Shown one piece after another: positions 9,501 through 16,567 of a DNA stretch of 46,591 nucleotides. The notes below the pieces were generated by a model that did no database searches, was not told the origin of the DNA, and saw nothing but the letters and a program-made list of their open reading frames with translations. Source of the DNA: Bradyrhizobium sp. NAS80.1. GTDB lineage: Bacteria > Pseudomonadota > Alphaproteobacteria > Rhizobiales > Xanthobacteraceae. Position 1 is the first letter of the stretch. Each line of letters begins with the position of its first letter. The position numbers and the translations under genes were made by a program. Location: contig NZ_LGHL01000018.1 of the NCBI RefSeq assembly GCF_001908205.1, positions 1 to 46,591 of the forward strand. Reading direction: 5' to 3'.

Positions 9501-9707
9501 CTGCTGCTCGATCTGCAGCGCCACGGTGTCGATCAAGGTCTTGGCGCTGGCGCCGGGATAGCGCGTGGTGACCTGCACTGTCGGCGGCACCACGTCCGGA
9601 TATTGCGCGATCGCGAGGTTGAACAGCGCGACGCCGCCGATCAGGATCATCAGGAGCGCGATGACGTTCGAAAGGACCGGCCGCTCGATGAAGAATTTTG
9701 AGATCAT
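6549..9707 (-). CDS. RND multidrug efflux permease (AcrB/MexB type, HAE1)
   Basis: Proton-driven inner-membrane pump of a tripartite drug efflux system. The 1052-residue length is standard for HAE1 pumps. The N-terminus MISKFFIERPVLSNVIALLM is the family start. Helix 4 contains the proton-relay Asp pair in AIGIVVDDAIVVVEG, and the second half repeats the layout (VLAVPLSLIGPMLVLNGL; GVVPLVIATGAGASARKSIG). The stop codon shares TTAA with the stop of the convergent antiporter gene. It follows the adaptor gene by 13 bp, so the two are co-transcribed. No outer-membrane TolC-type gene is nearby, so the pump presumably uses one encoded elsewhere. Confidence 0.97.
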   Translation of the reverse strand: MISKFFIERPVLSNVIALLMILIGGVALFNLAIAQYPDVVPPTVQVTTRYPGASAKTLIDTVALQIEQQVNGVEDMLYMQSYSGSDGTYTLTVTFKIGTDLNFAQVLVQNRVSSALSQLPASVQNQGVTVQKRSTSILLFVTLTSPDSSYDSLYLSNYATINIRDELSRLPGVGNVTVFGAGQYSMRVWLDPNKLQVRDLVPQDVIQAIQQQSQQVSAGQVGAPPTPPGQAFQYTLNVNGRLDDTTQFENIIVKTGTSGDVTRVRDVGWVELGAQTYSQIFSLNNQPATGIGVFQSPGANALQVEQAVEKKMAELARAFPRGIRYDTPFDTTKFVQASVHEVYMTLIEAGLLVLVVILVFLQDWRAMLVPATTVPVTIIGAFAAMAALGFTINMSTLFAIVLAIGIVVDDAIVVVEGAAHNIEQGMNGHDAAIKAMDQLFAPIVGITLVLISVFLPASFLAGLTGRIYSQFALVIAATALLSAINAATLKPTQCALWLRPAVPPEQRNFFYRGFNAVYDRVERGYIRLIGLLVRNATVSVAIALVLIGIGGYGLSRVPTGFLPIEDQGYLIAAVQLPDGASLERTQNVLDKAADLIKATPGVQQVITIAGISALDNNASLANAGVAYIILNDWGSRGKGEDLRSLVYGLNDRVATIMEARTVVLPPPPIQGIGNAAGFSMQVELRDGNSDFAKLQAITGAMVSNAVSQSALQRVQSSFRSSVPQFNVEIDRIKTQTLHVTTDQVFAALSTYLGSSYVNQFNKFGRVFQVYTQADPSFRVTERDIANMMVRNQNGDMIPIGTVATITPATGPSLISLYNLYPSSTIVGLPAQGYSSGQSLRLMEEVADKTLPPGTGFEWTAMSYQEKAVTNQIYWVFGLAMLLVYLVLAGQYESWYAPISVILAVPLSLIGPMLVLNGLKIDNNLYVQIGLILLIALSAKNAILIVEVGLELHVRDGKPIMESAIEAARARFRPILMTSFAFILGVVPLVIATGAGASARKSIGITVFSGMLASTCLAVLFVPAFFVVVQRFENWRASKKTAPAAKPAAEMKP

Positions 9708-9720
9708 GACCGGCGGCCTC

Positions 9721-10914
9721 CTACTTGGCAGACGCCTGCGACTGGTCGATCTTCGTCACTTGCGGGTCGATCTTCTGGCCCGGAATCACCCGCAGCAGCC
9801 CCGCGATGACGACCCGGTCGTCTGGCTCCAGGCCGCTTTCGATCACGCGCAGGCCGTTGTCCGCAGGACCGATCTGGACCTTGCGCTGCTCGACCGTGTT
9901 GTCCTTGCCGACGACGAGCAGATAGCGGCCACCCTGGTCGCTGCCGAGCGCGGTGTCGGGAACGAGGAGGGCGTTTTTCTCCTGGGTGAAGGGTACGCGG
10001 ACGCGGACGAAATAGCCGGGCAGCAGCACGCGCTTGTCATTGGGCACGACGCCGCGCACCGCGAGCGTACCGGTCGACTGATTGATGGTGGGCGCGACAT
10101 AGTCGAGCCTGCCCTCATGCGGATAGCCGGGCTCGGTCTGGAGACCTATCTGAATCGGAAATTGCTTGAGGTCAGCGGTGGTCAGGCCGCGACGGACGGC
10201 TTCGGCGCGGATGCGCAGGACGTCCTGCTCATTGACCGTGAAGTTCACATAGATCGGGTCCATCGCGACGATGGTCGCGAGCTGGGTCGGGGAGGCGACG
10301 CCGACGAGCTCGCCGATCGAGACGAGGTGGGCGCTGACGACGCCGTCGAACGGCGCGCTCACCCTGGTGTAGCCGTAGTTGACTTCGGCGAGCCTGGTGT
10401 TGGCCTGGGCCTGCAGGAGATTGGCCTGGGCGTTGTCGCGGTTCGATGTCGAGGTATCGAGGGTAGACTGCGCGACTGCCTGGCGCTGGACGAGATCGGT
10501 CTGCCGCCTGAAGTCAGCTTCCGCCTGCCGGAGCGAGGCCTGGGCGCCGGCTTCGGCCGCCTGCGCCTGTTCAAGCTTCAGCTTGTAGGTCTCCGGCTCG
10601 ATCGTGAAGAGTTGGGTGCCTTGCTTGACGAACGTGCCGTCCTGGTAGTCGATCGATTGCAGGAAGCCCTGCACGCGCGCGACGAGATCGACGCTCTTGA
10701 TCGGCGCAGTGTTGCCGGTGGCTTCGACATAGCGCGTCACCGCCCGCTGCACCGGCGTCGCCACGTCCACCTTCGGCGGTGGCGGAGCCACGAACGTGTT
10801 CTTGTCTTCGCAGCCGGCGAGCGCGGCCACGGCCGCCGCGACGGCCAGCGCCCGCCCGATATGTCTCCACGCTCGATTGCGCTGTGCGGGAGATGCGGGA
10901 TTCGCTGAGGTCAT
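9721..10914 (-). CDS. RND efflux periplasmic adaptor (membrane fusion protein), lipoprotein
   Basis: Links the RND permease to an outer-membrane channel. From the chosen ATG at 10914 (GGGGG just upstream) the 397-residue protein has Arg-rich residues, a hydrophobic stretch and a lipobox LAGC with Cys35, so it should be lipid-anchored. The family segments follow in order: lipoyl half-motif (GNTAPIKSVDLVARVQGFL), a long alpha hairpin (QAQAAEAGAQASLRQAEADF), the second lipoyl part (VNYGYTRVSAPFDGVVSAHL) and the beta-barrel (DPIYVNFTVNEQDVLRI). An ATG 84 bp further upstream would add an unlikely leader. First gene of the two-gene efflux operon. Confidence 0.95.
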   Translation of the reverse strand: MTSANPASPAQRNRAWRHIGRALAVAAAVAALAGCEDKNTFVAPPPPKVDVATPVQRAVTRYVEATGNTAPIKSVDLVARVQGFLQSIDYQDGTFVKQGTQLFTIEPETYKLKLEQAQAAEAGAQASLRQAEADFRRQTDLVQRQAVAQSTLDTSTSNRDNAQANLLQAQANTRLAEVNYGYTRVSAPFDGVVSAHLVSIGELVGVASPTQLATIVAMDPIYVNFTVNEQDVLRIRAEAVRRGLTTADLKQFPIQIGLQTEPGYPHEGRLDYVAPTINQSTGTLAVRGVVPNDKRVLLPGYFVRVRVPFTQEKNALLVPDTALGSDQGGRYLLVVGKDNTVEQRKVQIGPADNGLRVIESGLEPDDRVVIAGLLRVIPGQKIDPQVTKIDQSQASAK

Positions 10915-11037
10915 TCGGTGGCCCCCGATCATTGTCTGCCGGTGCGGCAGGCTACCAACAATTGCCTGGCCGTGAAACATCATAGCCATGGCGGTCACCG
11001 GCCTTGCACTGCAAACGGCGCCATGGTCTTTGACAGG

Positions 11038-11051
11038 TTTGTCATGACAAA
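11038..11051. promoter_or_regulatory. Perfect 14-bp palindrome, candidate operator of the efflux operon
   Basis: TTTGTCATGACAAA is a perfect inverted repeat with no spacer, in the 235-bp divergent region between the adaptor start (10914) and the binding-protein start (11150). A TTGACA hexamer at 11030-11035 on the plus strand lies next to it. Efflux operons of this type are often controlled by TetR or MarR repressors on such sites, but no regulator gene lies beside it, so the assignment is inferred. Confidence 0.4.
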
Positions 11052-11149
11052 TCGCTTTTCACCGAGCGCGCGATCGACCAGAATTGTGTCAAAGGCCCTG
11101 CGGCGGAAGCGAAGCGATCGGAGAGAAGAAAAGGTGAGGAGAACATGAC

Positions 11150-11941
11150 ATGCTAAGGTTCCTCCAGTCGGCTCTTGCCGGCCTCGTTCTCGCAGCGGCG
11201 GTCGCTGTGCCTGCACTAGCGGATGGCCTGACGGAGGAAATTGCGCCGACCGGCAAGCTGCGGGTCGCGATCGTGATCAGCCCGGCGGGCGGCGCGTTCT
11301 GGTCGACCAAGACGGAAGCTGGCTATGCGGGCGTGCCGGTCGACCTCGGCAAGGAGATGGCCGCTCAGCTCGGTGTTCCCGTCGAATATGTCGTGCACCA
11401 GAATTCCGGGCAGATCACCGACGCGGCGTCGAAAGGCACCTGGGACGTCACGTGGCTGCCCAGGGATCCCGAGCGCGAGACCAAGATGATGTTCGGTCCG
11501 GTCTACGAGGTCGCGGACGCCACCTACATCGTCAAGGCGGGTTCGAACGTGACCAATTTTGCAACACTCGACCAGCCCGGCATCAAAGTGGCGGCCGTCA
11601 ACGCCACGACCACCATGCGTGGCGCCATCGCGCATCTGAAGAACGCGAAAGTCACGGGCTATCAGACTTATGACGAGATCTTCGGCCTTCTGAAGAGCGG
11701 CGAGATCGATGCCTTCGCGCTGTCGCGCGACCAGCTCAACAAGATGGCGCAGAAGATTCCGGGCACAAAGGTGCTGGACGAGACGTTCAAGAAGACCGTC
11801 ACAGCGGTCGCCGTCCCGCTCGGCCACGGCCATGCGCTGGCGTTCGTCACCAGGTTCATGACGGAAGCGACGACGAACGGCACGCTGCGCAAGGCCTATG
11901 ACAACAACGGCCTGAAGGACACGCCGATCCGCACTGAATAG
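11150..11941 (+). CDS. Solute-binding protein, family 3 (amino-acid ABC transporter type)
   Basis: Periplasmic binding protein of 263 residues with a clear Sec signal peptide (LAGLVLAAAVAVPALA, cut before DGLTEE). The mature part begins IAPTGKLRVAIV, has the lobe-1 segment GYAGVPVDLGKEMAAQLGVPVEYV and the WDVTWLPRDPERETKMMFGPVYE segment common in family 3. GGTGAGGAG upstream of 11150 supports the start. No permease or ATPase gene is adjacent, so it is a solo receptor; partners must be encoded elsewhere, or it serves sensing. The ligand cannot be read from the sequence. Confidence 0.85.
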   Translation: MLRFLQSALAGLVLAAAVAVPALADGLTEEIAPTGKLRVAIVISPAGGAFWSTKTEAGYAGVPVDLGKEMAAQLGVPVEYVVHQNSGQITDAASKGTWDVTWLPRDPERETKMMFGPVYEVADATYIVKAGSNVTNFATLDQPGIKVAAVNATTTMRGAIAHLKNAKVTGYQTYDEIFGLLKSGEIDAFALSRDQLNKMAQKIPGTKVLDETFKKTVTAVAVPLGHGHALAFVTRFMTEATTNGTLRKAYDNNGLKDTPIRTE

Positions 11942-11948
11942 GGGCAGG

Positions 11949-12352
11949 GCCTGCGCCGGCCTGAAGGGTCGCGAGCACTTTGGGCGGAGAGGATCTCAAG
12001 TCGATGACGGAGAGCTTGTCGTCAGGCACCGTCTTGGTGGCATCGGCCGGATCGAGCTTCATGGCGCCCGTCACCAGAGCAAGAGCGCCATCCGGCGTGA
12101 TCGCCACGCTTGGCGGTGGGCCGACCACGCTGGCAGGCGCAGGCGCCTCGCCTACAACTTCAAAGCGCCGTCGGTGAAGTCGATGACGCTGACCGTATCG
12201 GGCAGCGGCTGCTTGCGCACAACGGCATTGCCGTTCTCCAGCACCATCTTGCCGTCATTGGCGGTGACCACGATCTCGGCACGACTCGTGGAGGCCGCAA
12301 GACCCGCCAATGACGCCGCAACCAGAGCTGATGCGACTTGACGTACTTTCAT
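11949..12352 (-). pseudogene. 5' remnant of a YVTN-type beta-propeller gene
   Basis: The start is well preserved: AGGAGG before an ATG at 12352, a signal peptide (ASALVAASLAGLAASTSRA) and mature EIVVTANDGKMVLENGN. After DFTDGALKL a stop codon appears (about 12152). Losing the frame by one base restores VGEAPAPASVVGPPPSVAIT, then PDGALALVTGAMKL and LSVIDLRSSPPKVLATLQAG. This is the repeat pattern of secreted YncE-like or cytochrome-D1-like propellers, which normally need some 300 more residues. Here similarity ends at about 11949, eight bases from the stop of the convergent binding-protein gene. So it has one single-base deletion and a 3' truncation by rearrangement. Confidence 0.7.
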
Positions 12353-12401
12353 GTTGGCCTCCTGGTTTTGGCGGACCTCTTACGGGCCTCATCTGATCAG
12401 A

Positions 12402-13508
12402 CTAGTTTGCCGGCTTCGCGCGGCCGCCCAGATCCTGCAAGAAGCCGCGAACTTCGCGGTTCAGGAAATCCACATCGGCAGGATTGAAACCGCCGCCCGA
12501 GGCATGGCCGGTGATGGTCCCCGGACTGATCGTTTCCATCTTTACGTTGGGAATGTTCTTGCCCATCTCGGTCGGCTCGAATTCCGGGTTGAGCAGGTCC
12601 TTGGTGCCGGTCAGGATCAGCGTCTTCGCCTTGATCGAGGCGAGCGCCTTTGCGGTATCGCCATTGAACCCTGGAGACGTGCCGACGTCATGACGCTCAT
12701 AGGCCCATGTCTGGTAGATCCAGTCGTTGGCGTCGAACACCTTTATTGCCGCGTCTTCCTGCTCCTTCATCCAGGGCAGCACGTCCATGCCGTTCTTGAA
12801 CTGCGCCTGATACATGTCCGGCGTGCGGGCCGCGAGCAGGTTGAGGATGTCGCGCCAGAGGCGGACGCCCTTTTCGGGGGGAGCATTATAGTTTCCGCCG
12901 TTCCACGCGGCATCGTTCATGATTGCCTTCCGCGAGGCCTCGACGACGGCCACGCTCCAGGCGGGCGTCTTGGCAAGCGGGACCATCGCCACCAGCGCGT
13001 CCATGTAGTCTGGGTGGCTGACGCCCCATTGAAGAGCCTGCATGCCGCCCATCGACGGGCCAATCACGGCGACCAGATGCTCGATGCCGAGCTTCTCCTT
13101 CGCCAGGCGATATTGCGATTCGACCATGTCGCGGATCGCGAATTTGGGGAATTGCATGCGTGGCTGCGCCTTGGAATTGCTTGGCGATGTCGTCAAGCCG
13201 TTCCCGATCGCATCAGTGCAGATGATGAAATACTTGTCGGGGTCGAGCGCCTTTCCGGGGCCGATCATGAAATCGATCCGGTGATGGTTTCCGGAGATCG
13301 CCGTCACCATCAGGATGGCGTTGGATTTCTCGGCGTTGAGCGTCCCGTGGGTCACAAAGGAGACCGAGAAATCCTTGATCACCTCGCCGCTCTCTAGTTT
13401 GAGGTCTCCCTCGCTGTAGAGCTGGTGGGGCGGTTGTTGCGGTGTGTGCGCCGCGGCCGGCGCAGACAACAGAAGGCTCAGGACGACAACGCGGACAATG
13501 TCTTTCAT
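12402..13508 (-). CDS. Exported MetX-like alpha/beta hydrolase
   Basis: Alpha/beta-hydrolase fold protein of 368 residues related to homoserine O-acetyltransferase. The nucleophile elbow is VIGPSMGGMQALQWG, the acid lies in LILTGTKDLLNPEFEP and the His in PGTITGHASGGG. It differs from cytoplasmic MetX in having an N-terminal signal peptide (VRVVVLSLLLSAPAAAH), so it should act in the periplasm, where acetyl-CoA is absent. I infer a hydrolase rather than an acyltransferase. The ATG at 13508 places the signal peptide at the N-terminus; a longer reading upstream would overlap the neighbouring gene. It follows the esterase gene by 43 bp, so the two probably form an operon. Confidence 0.85.
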   Translation of the reverse strand: MKDIVRVVVLSLLLSAPAAAHTPQQPPHQLYSEGDLKLESGEVIKDFSVSFVTHGTLNAEKSNAILMVTAISGNHHRIDFMIGPGKALDPDKYFIICTDAIGNGLTTSPSNSKAQPRMQFPKFAIRDMVESQYRLAKEKLGIEHLVAVIGPSMGGMQALQWGVSHPDYMDALVAMVPLAKTPAWSVAVVEASRKAIMNDAAWNGGNYNAPPEKGVRLWRDILNLLAARTPDMYQAQFKNGMDVLPWMKEQEDAAIKVFDANDWIYQTWAYERHDVGTSPGFNGDTAKALASIKAKTLILTGTKDLLNPEFEPTEMGKNIPNVKMETISPGTITGHASGGGFNPADVDFLNREVRGFLQDLGGRAKPAN

Positions 13509-13551
13509 GACCGTTCCAATCGCGACTTGTTTATTGACGCTGATGCAATTG

Positions 13552-14625
13552 CTACTTGGCGAGATGCTTGTCGAAGAAAAGCGCGATCTCTTCGAAAGCA
13601 TCTTTGGCCTCCGGAGAGGTATCATCCCGGTAATATTGGGCATGCGACTGCGCTTCGAACACCTGAAGTTGGGCTTCGACATGTGCAGCGCGGAGCTTGC
13701 GATGGATTCGCACGGTGTTGCTGAGCAACAGGTCCCGCGTTCCGCTGGTGAGGATGGTCGGCGGGAAGCCATTCATGTCGCCATAGATGGGCGACAGCAG
13801 CGGGTCCTTCAGATCGTGGCCCTTGGCGTAAACGACCGTGCCCGCATCGCAGAAGCCGTCCGGTGAAACCAGCACGTTGTCGAGCCTGGCGTTGGTCACA
13901 AAGGTATCGCCGACCTTGGTGACATCCGACATCGGCGTCCCCGGTGCGATCGCGCCGGGCATCGGCAATCCGTCCTGCTTGGCTTTCAACATCATTTCGA
14001 GCGTCAGCGCGCCGCCGGCCGAGCTCCCAAAGACCGCGACCTTCTTCGGGTCGGTCGTCTTGATCAAAGATTTGTAGACTGTCATTCCGTCGTCCAGCGC
14101 GGCCGGGAAATAAGCCTCGGGCGGCATGCGATAGTCGACCGAGATGACCTTGAAGCCGCCGAAGCCCGCCATGAACAGCGCTTCGGGCAGTGCGGCTTCG
14201 CCCGGGTTGAGGACGTAGCATCCGCCGTGCATGTGAAGCAGGACGCGGCCCTGGTTCTGCGGCGGAATGGTCTCGGGGGTCACGACAAAAGCCCTGACGC
14301 CGTCGATCGTGGTCTTCTCGACCTTGACGTGAAGCCGCTCCAACATGCCGGGCACGTTCTTGAGGGTGGCCGCGGCGGTCGCCTGAACGATCGGAACCCA
14401 CTCCTCGCCGGTCTTTGGCAACACATCCCATCCATTGCGCAGAGGCATGCCGATGATCTTGGCGAGCTGCGGGCTCACGGTATTAGGCACGGGAACGGAT
14501 TTCGCAGGAACCTGAAGCTGGCCGTCCTGCGTGGTCTGAGCCGTCGCCGAGGTCACCGCCGCCACGACCGCAAGCAGGCTAAGCCATGCGAGGCGACGCA
14601 AGCCGCCGAAAACAGAGCCGATCAT
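13552..14625 (-). CDS. Exported alpha/beta hydrolase, HSL (type IV) esterase family
   Basis: Secreted or periplasmic carboxylesterase of 357 residues. A signal peptide (LAWLSLLAVVAAVTSATAQ) is followed by about 100 residues of cap, then the oxyanion motif HMHGGCYV, the nucleophile elbow VAVFGSSAGGALTLEM, the acid in LTSGTRDLLLS and the His in EAQSHAQYY. This HGG...GxSAGG layout defines the hormone-sensitive-lipase family. It is the first gene of a likely pair with the MetX-like hydrolase at 12402-13508. The substrate is unknown; a short acyl ester is typical for the family. Confidence 0.92.
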   Translation of the reverse strand: MIGSVFGGLRRLAWLSLLAVVAAVTSATAQTTQDGQLQVPAKSVPVPNTVSPQLAKIIGMPLRNGWDVLPKTGEEWVPIVQATAAATLKNVPGMLERLHVKVEKTTIDGVRAFVVTPETIPPQNQGRVLLHMHGGCYVLNPGEAALPEALFMAGFGGFKVISVDYRMPPEAYFPAALDDGMTVYKSLIKTTDPKKVAVFGSSAGGALTLEMMLKAKQDGLPMPGAIAPGTPMSDVTKVGDTFVTNARLDNVLVSPDGFCDAGTVVYAKGHDLKDPLLSPIYGDMNGFPPTILTSGTRDLLLSNTVRIHRKLRAAHVEAQLQVFEAQSHAQYYRDDTSPEAKDAFEEIALFFDKHLAK

Positions 14626-15119
14626 GTAACCTCCACTTCGATGGTTGTTTCTTGATTGGTCGAACGTTGAGTCTTGGGTCGGGAGATCGGAATTCTCGGT
14701 TCGCGCTGCAGTGCAAAGCGGCTTGCGCGAAGGGTGCCGGCACGAATTTTCAAGATTTGGAGCCCGGAGACGAACTGACCGCCTCTCGGGTGATTGTGCT
14801 GTGCGCCCGCTATCTTCCTCCCCAAAAAGCTTATGCTTTCCTTTGCGTAGCTAAAGGCAATCAGGCGCTTCCTGCAACAATTCCGAGCTGACGTTATTTT
14901 ATGAGAGCAGGGGGAATAAACGCGGATATTGCGGTTCGCGTCGTTTGCCGCGCCCTGGATGCGCGAACGGGCTAGACCTTAATCGCGGCTCGCTCCCTGT
15001 GCCACGCCGAAAGCACGTGCGTATTTTCCTTGCGGGTGAGACCGACGACCGACCCGTTGGCGGCGTTGAGATCTGGGATCGAGAGCCTACGACGTCTGCT
15101 CGCAGTTGCACTCTGTGTC
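14626..15119. other. 494-bp intergenic stretch without a recognised gene
   Basis: No reading frame here has a credible ribosome site or family resemblance. The part nearest 14625 must carry the promoter of the hydrolase pair. It is more AT-rich around 14810-14930 than its surroundings. I see no repeat of the window's known families and no hairpin with a T-run. Confidence 0.4.
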
Positions 15120-16190
15120 TCAGCGCGGCTTGAGTTCCGCGTACTTCGCCATCGCGCGCTCGAACTTCCTGTTGAACAGCCACATCGCACCGAGGATTTC
15201 GCGGAAGCTCGCCGAGGTGCGCGCCCGGTCGGCCTGTCCGAAGGCGAAGATGCTGTTGTTGCGCAGGTGCTTCATGATTGTGGGGCTGGATACCCTGTAG
15301 TTCAGGAGATCGCCCGACATGAGCGCGGATCGGGTCGGGGTGGGGACGATCTGGATCAGCTCGAACAGCTTCATCTGGTCGATGGGGTCTGGCAGTGTCT
15401 TCACGATCGCGGGGATCTCCCGGAAGAGATCGGCATGCGCGTTCATCAGGCCGTCGCGCACGTTGGTCCAGTGGTTGAAGCGGTGATCGGTGCCACGGGC
15501 GCGAGCCTCTTCCTTGTCGTCGCGTGCGCTCAATTCGGGATCGGCCGCCGCGATCTCTGACTTGATGGCCTCCCATTTCCTGCGGCCGTTCCGGTCCTCG
15601 GAGGGGCCGGTCTGGAAGCTGCCCATATAGGTGTTCGAGCGCCCATTGCGGACATTCTGCTTGCCGTTGGTCTCGGCAAAGAACAGCCCGAGGCTGATCC
15701 GGCCCGCAGCCTTGGCGTCAACCGGTGCAAGCCCCTCGGCGCGCGCGATCGCAACCGCGAGATCGACGACGTCCTTGAACGGCGTCGCCGAGTTTTGCGC
15801 GTTGGCGGGCGGCGCCTCCATGATCTCGAACAGCCGAGCGTATTCGTCGACCAGCGGCTCGATGTCGGCGTCGAAATAGGCCGGCGGTATCTCGAACTTA
15901 TTGGGCCTGCCGATCCGCGACGGCAGGGCGTCGGTGAGATCCTTGTAGCTGCTGATGACTGCGACGCGCGCCAGATAAAGCGCCTGGCCCGGCAGGTTCG
16001 GCAGCGGCTGCTTCGCCTCGATCTGGCCGCGCCGCTCGGCAAGGATCGCCTTGAAGTCGGCGAGCGCGCGGTCATAGGCGGCAAGCGCATCCGATTGTTT
16101 TGCCGTGAGCGCGACCTGTCCCAAGGCGGGCGCAGTGAGGAACAGAGCAAGCGCCGCTATGGCAGCGGCAGCGTGACGTCTTGATCGCAT
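15120..16190 (-). CDS. Exported protein of unknown function
   Basis: The 356-residue protein has a signal peptide (AAAAIAALALFLTAPALGQ). The ATG at 16190 is preceded by GGGAGCC and sets the signal peptide close to the N-terminus; a start ten codons upstream is possible. I do not recognise a named family. The central segment ISLGLFFAETNGKQ followed by SNTYMGSFQTG (about 166-195) resembles the catalytic Glu and following Ser/Gly-Ser-Phe-Gln region of lysozyme-like transglycosylases, with Glu173 as the possible acid. This is a weak analogy. The C-terminal third is rich in aromatic and Arg residues and has no transmembrane segment. Confidence 0.7.
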   Translation of the reverse strand: MRSRRHAAAAIAALALFLTAPALGQVALTAKQSDALAAYDRALADFKAILAERRGQIEAKQPLPNLPGQALYLARVAVISSYKDLTDALPSRIGRPNKFEIPPAYFDADIEPLVDEYARLFEIMEAPPANAQNSATPFKDVVDLAVAIARAEGLAPVDAKAAGRISLGLFFAETNGKQNVRNGRSNTYMGSFQTGPSEDRNGRRKWEAIKSEIAAADPELSARDDKEEARARGTDHRFNHWTNVRDGLMNAHADLFREIPAIVKTLPDPIDQMKLFELIQIVPTPTRSALMSGDLLNYRVSSPTIMKHLRNNSIFAFGQADRARTSASFREILGAMWLFNRKFERAMAKYAELKPR

Positions 16191-16363
16191 CGCAGGCTCC
16201 CGGGCCGGTCGATTCGGCAATTGTGCAGATCGTAAGCATCAATGAGGCGGTCTGGCGAGGCACAACCTGATCGGCTTGTGCAGTGCCGGTAGAGGGGACG
16301 GCGGCTTCGGATCTCCGTAAACGCCCCCGATGATCCCGTTGAAGCTTACAGCAAACTGACAAA

Positions 16364-16398
16364 ACGCCCTTTCGATTCTCATGACGCCTTTACGATTC
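16364..16398. promoter_or_regulatory. Spaced direct repeat in the tadG upstream region
   Basis: ACGCCCTTTCGATTC (from 16364) and ACGCCTTTACGATTC (from 16384) repeat with a 20-bp period, about two helical turns, a layout typical of paired activator sites. It lies in the 377-bp region between the exported protein gene and the TadG-like gene; the rest of that region (16191-16567) shows no gene. Which promoter it serves is unknown. Confidence 0.3.
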
Positions 16399-16567
16399 GG
16401 TAGCGCCGCATCTGCATAATGCACCGTCTGACCAGGCGCGGCGCAGGTCTTCCGGCGCGAAGCTCGTCGGCTCCGCCACCGCGTCGGTCCTAGCTTCAGT
16501 TTCCTCTTTAGCGTCCTGGAATTCCTCTCAGTCATTTCCAAACAAACAGTTGAGCGGGGGCTTGGCA

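Noticed and set aside
14972..15190. Small minus-strand frame after the exported unknown protein
   Set aside because: Overlaps the 3' end of a well-supported gene and has no family likeness.
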